A stretch of DNA of 64,000 nucleotides from Solwaraspora sp. WMMD1047 (GTDB lineage Bacteria; Actinomycetota; Actinomycetes; Mycobacteriales; Micromonosporaceae): NCBI RefSeq assembly GCF_029626155.1, contig NZ_JARUBL010000001.1, positions 1,054,001 through 1,118,000 on the forward strand. Direction: 5' to 3'. Positions 58,182 to 64,000 of the stretch are shown piece after piece (the stretch's first letter is position 1; each line of letters opens with the position of its first letter). Below the pieces are notes generated by a model. The model saw only the letters and a list, made by a program, of their open reading frames with translations, made no database searches and was not told the DNA's origin. A program made the position numbers and the translations under genes.

Positions 58182-59564
58182 TCAGCAGTCCATGCTGCGG
58201 AGCTTGTCGGCCGCCCGCCGGGCGGCGATCAGCACCGGGTCCCAGACCGGCGAGTACGGCGGTGCGTAGCCGAGGTCCAGGCCGGCCATCTCCTCGACGG
58301 TCATCTGGTTCCAGAGCGCGACCGCCAGCGCGTCGATCCGCTTCGCGGCGTCCGACCGGCCGACGATCTGCGCGCCGAGGAGCGTTCCGGTGTGTCGTTC
58401 GGCGATCAGCTTCACGTGCATCGATTCCGAGCCGGGGAAGTAGCCGGCCCGGTTGGTGGACTCCACGATCACCGTGATGAAGTCGTACCCGACCGCCGCC
58501 GCCTCGGGTTCGAGCGCGCCGGTGCGGCCCACCTCCAGGTCGCAGACCTTGGTGACAGCGGTCCCGATGACGCCGGGGAAGCGGGCGTATCCACCGCCGA
58601 TGTTGATACCGGCGACCCGGCCCTGCTTGTTGGCGTGGGTGCCCAACGGCACGTTCACCGGCCGCCCGGTCACCCGGTGGATGGTCTCGACGCAGTCGCC
58701 CGCCGCCCAGATCCGGTCGGTGCCGACCACCTTGGCCCGCAGGTCGATCTGGATGCCGCCGGTCGGCCCGATCGGCAGGCCGGCGGCGGCGGCCAGCGCG
58801 GTGTTCGGCCGGACCCCGAGGCCGAGCACCACCACGTCGGCGGGGAACTCGCCGATGGAGGTGCCGACCGCCCGGACCCGGCCGTCGCGGGTCAGCAGCT
58901 CGCCGACCTCGACCCCGGTCCGGACGTCGATGCCGAGCCGGACCATCGCGTCACGGACCATCGCCCCCATGTCGGGGTCGACTGTGGACATCGGCTCGCT
59001 GCCCTGCTCGATCAGGGTGACCGCCAGACCGCGCTGGATCATCGCCTCGGCCATCTCGACGCCGATGTAGCCGCCGCCGATCACCACCGCCTGCCGGGGC
59101 GCCGGGTCGCGGTCCAGCCAGGCCCGCAGCGCCGCCCCGTCGTCGAGGGTCTGTACCCCGAACACCCCGCCCGCGTCCGTGCGCGCCCAGTCCGGTCGGA
59201 CCGGTACCGCGCCGGCGGCGTACACCAGGATGTCGAAGCGTTCGCGGCGCTCGCGCCCGCCGTCGGAGAGGTCCCGCACGACCACCTCACGCCGGTCCAG
59301 GTCCAGGCCGGTGACCTCGTGGTGCAGGTGTACGCCGATCCGGAAGTCGTCGCGGAAGGTCGCCGGCTTCCGCACGATCAGCTCGTCCACCTCGTCGACC
59401 AGTCCGCCGATCCAGTACGGGATGCCGCAGGCGGAGTACGAGGTGAAGTTGCCCCGTTCGAAGGCGACGATCTCCAGATCGTCCGGTGACCGGCGGCGGC
59501 GCGCCTCGGAGGCGGCCGACATGCCGCCGGCGTCCGCGCCGATCACCACCATCCGCTCAGGCAC
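58182..59564 (-). CDS. CoA-disulfide-reductase-like FAD/NAD(P) oxidoreductase
   Basis: A 460-residue flavoprotein of the single-cysteine disulfide-reductase group (CoA disulfide reductase, NADH oxidase, persulfide reductase). The FAD motif is VVIGADAGGMSAASEA, the redox cysteine is in SYSACGIPYWIGG, the NAD(P) motif is AVVIGGGYIGVEMAEAM, and the second FAD motif is RIWAAGDCVETIHRV. The C-terminal dimer domain is complete (YFPGSESMHVKLI). It overlaps the carboxylate-amine ligase stop by 8 bp, so the two form an operon with the ligase first. The natural disulfide in a mycothiol-using organism is not clear. Confidence 0.88.
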   Translation of the reverse strand: MPERMVVIGADAGGMSAASEARRRRSPDDLEIVAFERGNFTSYSACGIPYWIGGLVDEVDELIVRKPATFRDDFRIGVHLHHEVTGLDLDRREVVVRDLSDGGRERRERFDILVYAAGAVPVRPDWARTDAGGVFGVQTLDDGAALRAWLDRDPAPRQAVVIGGGYIGVEMAEAMIQRGLAVTLIEQGSEPMSTVDPDMGAMVRDAMVRLGIDVRTGVEVGELLTRDGRVRAVGTSIGEFPADVVVLGLGVRPNTALAAAAGLPIGPTGGIQIDLRAKVVGTDRIWAAGDCVETIHRVTGRPVNVPLGTHANKQGRVAGINIGGGYARFPGVIGTAVTKVCDLEVGRTGALEPEAAAVGYDFITVIVESTNRAGYFPGSESMHVKLIAERHTGTLLGAQIVGRSDAAKRIDALAVALWNQMTVEEMAGLDLGYAPPYSPVWDPVLIAARRAADKLRSMDC

Positions 59565-60714
59565 CGGGGTCCCCCTCGCCCCGGGTCTGCCGGGCCAGCT
59601 CGTCGAGTACGTCGGCGAACTCGCCCCGGCGGGCGTACGCCGCCCGCTGCCGGGCCGCGCCGGTACCCCGTTCGCGGAGCTTGGCCAGCAGGGCCGAGAC
59701 GGTGGCCAGGTCGCCGTGCCGGGTCAGTTCGGGCCGGACCCGGTCGACGAGCCGTTCCATCAGCTGCCAGGCCGGGACCGTGCCGCCGTTGAACGGGTCG
59801 ACCGCGATCCCCTCCAGCCCGTCCTTGGCGGCCCGCCAGTGCGCCGCGGTCAGGAGGTGGTGCGCCACGTCGGTGGCCGGTCGACCGGCGTGGATGTCGG
59901 TGAGCGCCGTGGCGACCAGGGACCGGACCAACGCCGCGACCAGGATGCTGTCGTCCAGGCTCGGGCAGACGTCGCCGACCCGGAACTCGGCGGTCGGATA
60001 GCGGGCCGACAGCCGTGAGTACCAGTAGAGCATCCCCTCGTCGAGCATCATGCCGCTGCTGATCAACTCGTCGATCAGCAGCTCGTAGTGGGCGTGCGAA
60101 CGCAGCCAGGGAGTGGGCGCCACGGACGGCCAGCGTTCCCAGCTGACCGCCCGCCAGCTCGCGTACCCGGTGTCGGCGCCCTCGTAGAACGGCGAGTTGA
60201 CCGTCGCCGCCTGCAGGATCGGCAGCCACGGCCGCAGGTGGTTGAGCACCTGCACGCCGATCTCCGGGTCGGGGACCCCGACGTGGATGTGCATGCCGTT
60301 GTTGCCCGGGCCGGGCACGAGAAGGCCGAACCGGTCGATCATGCGGTGGTACCGGGGCTTGTCGACCACCGGTGGCATCGGCCCGTCCAGCGGTCCGGTG
60401 CCGACAGCGAGGAGCCGCACGCCGGCGGCCTCGGCGGCGTCGGCGAGGCCGCGGCGGAGCAGCCCGAGCGAGTGTCGCAGGGAGGCCAGTTCCAGGCCGG
60501 GCGGGCTGCCGATCTCGACCTGGCTGGTCTGGAACTCGTACTGGACCTGGCCGCGCAGCTCCGGTGAGACCTGTTCGAGGACGGCCTCGACGGCCGGGGC
60601 GGCCACTCCGGTCGCGCCGTCGACGAGCAGAAACTCCTCTTCGATGCCGACGGTGAGCAGATCGGCGCTCGCGTCCGCCCCGGGCTGCCTCGCCGCGACC
60701 ACCTGACCGGCCAT
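59557..60714 (-). CDS. YbdK-type carboxylate-amine ligase (GCS2 family)
   Basis: A 385-residue ATP-dependent ligase with weak glutamate-cysteine ligase activity in known relatives. GCS2 marks are VGIEEEFLLVDGATG, YEFQTSQVEIGSPPG, the metal and ATP residues in NNGMHIHVGVPDPE, then RYPTAEFRVGDVCPSLDD and AAHWRAAKDG. Several starts are open: GTGs at 60726, 60723 and 60720, and the ATG at 60714, which I use as it best matches the family N-terminus. It is translated with a downstream disulfide reductase. Making gamma-glutamyl compounds beside mycothiol is plausible but unproven. Confidence 0.87.
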   Translation of the reverse strand: MAGQVVAARQPGADASADLLTVGIEEEFLLVDGATGVAAPAVEAVLEQVSPELRGQVQYEFQTSQVEIGSPPGLELASLRHSLGLLRRGLADAAEAAGVRLLAVGTGPLDGPMPPVVDKPRYHRMIDRFGLLVPGPGNNGMHIHVGVPDPEIGVQVLNHLRPWLPILQAATVNSPFYEGADTGYASWRAVSWERWPSVAPTPWLRSHAHYELLIDELISSGMMLDEGMLYWYSRLSARYPTAEFRVGDVCPSLDDSILVAALVRSLVATALTDIHAGRPATDVAHHLLTAAHWRAAKDGLEGIAVDPFNGGTVPAWQLMERLVDRVRPELTRHGDLATVSALLAKLRERGTGAARQRAAYARRGEFADVLDELARQTRGEGDPGA

Positions 60715-60926
60715 CGCCACCACCACCGTCCGTTGTCAGCCAGGGGCCGCGCAGCGCGGCGGCCGTCCGGTGACCTGATTACCCCCTGTGGCGGCGACCG
60801 GAAACGCGGCCCGCGCGTCGCCACGCCGGACCCGGGCGCAGTTTCGACTCTAGGTGGTGCGGTGCCGGTCGGGCGGGGGCATCGACAGATGTTGACAGAA
60901 GCCAGGTGGGGACGTACAACTCGTGA

Positions 60927-60938
60927 GAGAGCGCTCTC
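60927..60938. promoter_or_regulatory. GAGAGCGCTCTC palindrome upstream of the GH16 gene
   Basis: A perfect 12-bp palindrome (60927-60938), 34 bp before the GH16 start codon. It shares the AGCGCT core with the LacI-family CebR/CelR operators that control cellulase genes in actinomycetes. No LacI-type gene lies in the window, so the regulator would act from elsewhere. Confidence 0.6.
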
Positions 60939-60972
60939 ACGTCCCCGTCCCGCCCCGCTGAGAGGCACCCCC

Positions 60973-62418
60973 ATGAGACCTCGTCCACCCGTCTCCCCGG
61001 GCGCCGGCATCCTGACGATGCCGGCCGGCCCCACCCTGCGCCGCCGCCTCTACCTGGTGGCGGCCGCCGTCACCGCGGCCGTCACCGCGCTGGCCGGTGC
61101 CGGCGTGGCGGCCCGCGCCGCCGTGCCGGCCCAGCCCGGCTGGAACCTGGTCTGGAGCGACGACTTCACCGGCGCCGCGAACACGCTCCCGTCAGCCAGC
61201 AACTGGATCATCGACACCGGCACCAGCTACCCGGGCGGCCCGCCCAACTGGGGGACCGGCGAGATCCAGACCTACACCAACAGCACCGCCAACGTCAGCC
61301 ACGACGGCGCCGGCAACCTGCGGATCACCCCGATCCGCAACGGCTCCGGCCAGTGGACCTCGTCGCGGATCGAGACCGTACGCAGCAACTTCAAGCCGCC
61401 GGCCGGCGGGGTGCTCGCCATCGAGGGGCGGATCCAGATGCCGAACGTGACCGGCGCGGCGGCGTCCGGTTACTGGCCGGCCTTCTGGGCGCTCGGCTCG
61501 CCCTACCGGGGCAACTACCAGAACTGGCCCGGCATCGGCGAGTTCGACGTGATGGAGAACGTCAACGGGCTCAACTCGGTCTGGGGGGTGCTGCACTGCG
61601 GCGTGGCGCCCGGCGGGCCGTGCGACGAGTTCAACGGCATCGGCGCCTCCCGGGCCTGCCCCGGGTCGACCTGCCAGTCGGCGTTCCACACCTACCGGTT
61701 CGAGTGGGACACCAGTGTCAGCCCGCAGCAACTGCGCTGGTACGTCGACGGCCAGCAGTACCACACCGTCACCCAGAGCCGGGTCGGCGAGCCGTACTGG
61801 TCGCAGATGACCAGCCACGCCGGGTACTTCCTGCTGCTCAACGTCGCGATGGGCGGGGCCTTCCCGAACGGGGTGGCCGGCTCGACCACGCCCACCGCCG
61901 CCACCGTCTCCGGCCGGCCGATGCTGGTGGACTACGTGGCGGTCTGGAGCCGGGGTGGTGGCGGCACCACCCAGCCGCCGCCCACCACCACCCCGCCGCC
62001 GACCGGTGGCGGGTTCAACGCGTACTCGACCATCCAGGCGGAGGCGTTCAGCGCGCAGAACGGGGTGATCGTGGAAGCCTGCAGCGAGGGCGGCCAGAAC
62101 ATCGGTGCGCTGCGCAACGGCGACTGGGTCCGGTTCGACAACGTCAGGTTCGGATCCACCCCGGCCCGCGACTTCGTCGCCCGGGTCGCCTCGGGCGCGT
62201 CCGCCGGGGTGAGCGGCCTGGTCGAGGTCCGGCTCGGCAGCCCGACCGGCACGGTGATCGGCAGCTTCGCGCTCGCCAACACCGGCGGCTGGCAGAGCTG
62301 GCGGTCGGTGCCCGGCAACGTCTCGGCGGTCACCGGCACCCACACCGTCTATCTGACCTTCACCAGCGGCCAGCCGAACGACTTCGTCAACGTCAACTGG
62401 TTCACCTTCCGTACCTGA
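60973..62418 (+). CDS. secreted GH16 beta-glucanase with C-terminal CBM6-like domain
   Basis: A 481-residue extracellular hydrolase, most likely an endo-beta-1,3-glucanase. A long signal sequence ends near residue 50 (AGAGVAARAAV). The GH16 domain covers about 55-325, with the catalytic E-x-D-x-x-E as GEFDVMENVNG, plus GYWPAFWALGSPY and FHTYRFEWD. A threonine/proline linker (QPPPTTTPPPTGGG) leads to a beta-sandwich of about 130 residues starting YSTIQAEAFSAQNGVIVEAC, with WVRFDNVRFG, typical of CBM6. The ATG at 60973 follows GAGAGG; an internal ATG at 61018 is possible. A GAGAGCGCTCTC palindrome upstream suggests sugar-controlled expression. Confidence 0.92.
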   Translation: MRPRPPVSPGAGILTMPAGPTLRRRLYLVAAAVTAAVTALAGAGVAARAAVPAQPGWNLVWSDDFTGAANTLPSASNWIIDTGTSYPGGPPNWGTGEIQTYTNSTANVSHDGAGNLRITPIRNGSGQWTSSRIETVRSNFKPPAGGVLAIEGRIQMPNVTGAAASGYWPAFWALGSPYRGNYQNWPGIGEFDVMENVNGLNSVWGVLHCGVAPGGPCDEFNGIGASRACPGSTCQSAFHTYRFEWDTSVSPQQLRWYVDGQQYHTVTQSRVGEPYWSQMTSHAGYFLLLNVAMGGAFPNGVAGSTTPTAATVSGRPMLVDYVAVWSRGGGGTTQPPPTTTPPPTGGGFNAYSTIQAEAFSAQNGVIVEACSEGGQNIGALRNGDWVRFDNVRFGSTPARDFVARVASGASAGVSGLVEVRLGSPTGTVIGSFALANTGGWQSWRSVPGNVSAVTGTHTVYLTFTSGQPNDFVNVNWFTFRT

Positions 62419-62432
62419 CCGTGGGCACTGTG

Positions 62433-62475
62433 CCGACCCGCCCGGCCGCCCGTCGCGGGTGGTCGGGCGGGTCGG
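62433..62475 (+). terminator. 12-bp hairpin after the GH16 gene
   Basis: Arms CCGACCCGCCCG (62433-62444) and CGGGCGGGTCGG (62464-62475) around a 19-nt loop, 15 bp downstream of the stop. It isolates the GH16 transcript from the GH18 gene. Confidence 0.75.
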
Positions 62476-62546
62476 GACTGGACAGAAACAGTTAACACTC
62501 TTAATAATTGCTGCTGTCGATGCTGGGACGGGGTGGGAGGAGTGCC

Positions 62547-63947
62547 ATGAGACGTCAAGTGCTGACCGCGGCGATGGTCGCGACGCTGGCCGCGGTGGGG
62601 GCGGTGTGGGTGGCCTCGCCGGCTGCGGCGGCCGGACCGTCGGCGGTCTTCGTGAAGACCTCGGACTGGGGCTCCGGCTGGGAGGCGCGGATGACCGTGT
62701 CGAACGCCGGACCGGCCGCCGTCTCCTCCTGGAGTGTCGCGTTCGACCTGCCCGCCGGCTCGTCCGTCGGGTCCTACTGGGACGCGTTGCTGACCGTGTC
62801 CGGGCAGCGCTACACCTTCACCAACCGCTCCTGGAACGGCACCATCCCGGTCGGCGGGTCGGTGTCGTTCGGGTTCCTCGGTGCCGGCCCCGGCTCACCG
62901 CAGAACTGCGTGGTCAACGGAGTGGCCTGCGCGGGCGGCAGCCAGCCGACCACACCCCCGCCGACCACCACCGCCCCACCGACGACGGCCCCGCCGACCA
63001 CGCCGCCACCCACGACCGCACCACCGACCACCACGCCGCCGGTCACCGGCCTGCCGAAGCACTTCCTCACCGGCTACTGGCACAACTTCGCCAACGCCGC
63101 CGACGAACTGCGGCTCAGCGCCGTGCCGGCCGAGTACGACCTGATCGCGGTCGCCTTCGCGGAGGCCACCAACACCCCCGGCGCGGTCTCCTTCGGCATC
63201 GACCCCGGCCTGGCCGCCTCGCTCGGCGGCTACACCGACGACGAGTTCAAGGCCGACGTGGCCGCCCTGCACAGCCGCGGGAAGAAGGTCATCATCTCGG
63301 TCGGCGGGGAGACCGGCCGGGTCGCGGTCAACGACGCCGCCTCCGCCGCCGCGCTCAGCGACAGCCTCTACCGACTGATCCAGGAGTACGGCTTCGACGG
63401 GGTCGACATCGATCTGGAGAACGGGTTGAACCCGACCTGGATGGCCCAGGCGATGCGCTCGCTACGCAGCCGGGTCGGCGCCGGCCTGATCATCACGATG
63501 GCCCCGCAGACGATCGACATGCAGTCGCCGTCGGTCTCCTACTTCAAGCTGGCCCTGGACATCCGGGACATCCTCACCGTGGTGCACACCCAGTTCTACA
63601 ACTCCGGCTCGATGCTCGGCTGCGACCAGTCGTTCGCGTACGCCCAGGGCACCGTCAACTTCATGACGGCGCTCGCCTGCCTGCAGCTCGAAGCCGGCCT
63701 GCGACCCGACCAGGTCGCCCTCGGCCTGCCCGCCGGACCCGGCGCCGCCGGCGGCGGCGTGGTCGCTCCCAACCTGGTCAACCAGGCGCTGGACTGCCTG
63801 GCCAAGGGCACCAGCTGCGGCAGCTTCCGCCCTCCGCGCAGCTACCCCGGCATCCGGGGCGCGATGACCTGGTCGATCAACTGGGACGTCACGAACGGCA
63901 ACGGGTTCGCCCGGACCGTCAAACCCCACCTGGCCACCCTGCCCTGA
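62547..63947 (+). CDS. secreted GH18 chitinase with N-terminal CBM2
   Basis: A 466-residue exported chitinase. The signal peptide ends near residue 30 (ASPAAAA). A CBM2 cellulose/chitin-binding module follows (residues 32-130: VFVKTSDWGSGWEARMTVSN, SWSVAFDLPAG, YTFTNRSWNGTIPVGGSVSF). Then come a long threonine/proline linker and the GH18 barrel from about 170, starting KHFLTGYWHNFANAADEL. The catalytic DxxDxDxE is GFDGVDIDLENG, with supporting SVGGETG and the terminal GAMTWSINWD. The ATG at 62547 has GGGAGGAG. The upstream stretch at 62480-62515 is AT-rich and probably holds the promoter. Confidence 0.95.
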   Translation: MRRQVLTAAMVATLAAVGAVWVASPAAAAGPSAVFVKTSDWGSGWEARMTVSNAGPAAVSSWSVAFDLPAGSSVGSYWDALLTVSGQRYTFTNRSWNGTIPVGGSVSFGFLGAGPGSPQNCVVNGVACAGGSQPTTPPPTTTAPPTTAPPTTPPPTTAPPTTTPPVTGLPKHFLTGYWHNFANAADELRLSAVPAEYDLIAVAFAEATNTPGAVSFGIDPGLAASLGGYTDDEFKADVAALHSRGKKVIISVGGETGRVAVNDAASAAALSDSLYRLIQEYGFDGVDIDLENGLNPTWMAQAMRSLRSRVGAGLIITMAPQTIDMQSPSVSYFKLALDIRDILTVVHTQFYNSGSMLGCDQSFAYAQGTVNFMTALACLQLEAGLRPDQVALGLPAGPGAAGGGVVAPNLVNQALDCLAKGTSCGSFRPPRSYPGIRGAMTWSINWDVTNGNGFARTVKPHLATLP

Positions 63948-64000
63948 CCCGGGTGAAGCGGTCACCGGTTGGCGGGCTGGGCGGCGCGGCGCTTACGGAT

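Overview
The window is high-GC DNA from an actinomycete, most likely a member of the Micromonosporaceae (Micromonospora/Actinoplanes type). I infer this from GC-rich third codon positions, frequent GTG starts, a mycothiol S-conjugate amidase, a SigE-family sigma factor, DUF397 and DUF5753 regulators, twin-arginine and LPxTG exported proteins, and a chitinase carrying a cellulose-binding module. I see no rRNA, tRNA, CRISPR array, prophage or large biosynthetic cluster. Database comparison was not possible; family names come from recognisable motifs and remembered gene order.

Layout. 0-4 kb: three small genes and an intact 1,579-bp IS4-family insertion sequence with 46-bp terminal repeats. 4-11.9 kb: a housekeeping block (HIT, metB, amidase, ilvA, greA, DUF4307, mca, small membrane protein) whose metB-greA-DUF4307-mca-membrane-protein core matches remembered Mycobacterium tuberculosis Rv1079-Rv1083. 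11.9-17.4 kb: an apparent accessory insert with a 27-codon ORF coupled to a GGDEF-EAL gene, a tandemly duplicated DUF397 pair, a DUF5753 remnant lacking its HTH, a secreted protein with three two-cysteine repeats, and an orphan membrane protein. 17.5-37.5 kb: the DUF255 thioredoxin-fold gene (Rv1084-like) resumes the core order, followed by purK-purE, a 1,776-residue zinc-ribbon membrane protein, UDP-glucose dehydrogenase, acyl-CoA dehydrogenase, two tandem membrane paralogues separated by a 17-bp minisatellite, acetoacetyl-CoA synthetase, a TIGR03089 protein, a glycosyltransferase and mannose-1-phosphate guanylyltransferase. Several of these recall Rv3264c-Rv3276c.

37.7-49.9 kb: a DUF5937-type regulator facing a rocD-ddaH operon, a membrane protein with a TTA codon at position 3, an MMPL transporter next to a two-component system, an orphan AlpA-like gene set among strong inverted repeats, a secreted probable peptidoglycan hydrolase, and a gene interrupted by an in-frame amber codon. 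49.9-64 kb: a Nei2 glycosylase, an LPxTG-anchored TIG-domain protein, an N-formylglutamate amidohydrolase, a GntR-ABC operon, a sigma factor coupled to a 39-residue basic peptide and a membrane-anchored propeller-like protein, a disulfide-reductase/carboxylate-amine-ligase pair, and two secreted polysaccharide hydrolases (GH16 and GH18).

The best candidates for something undescribed are the sigma factor/39-residue peptide/propeller operon, the three-repeat six-cysteine secreted protein, the duplicated DUF397 unit that carries the tail of the neighbouring GGDEF-EAL gene, and the AlpA gene with its 85-bp interrupted palindrome.
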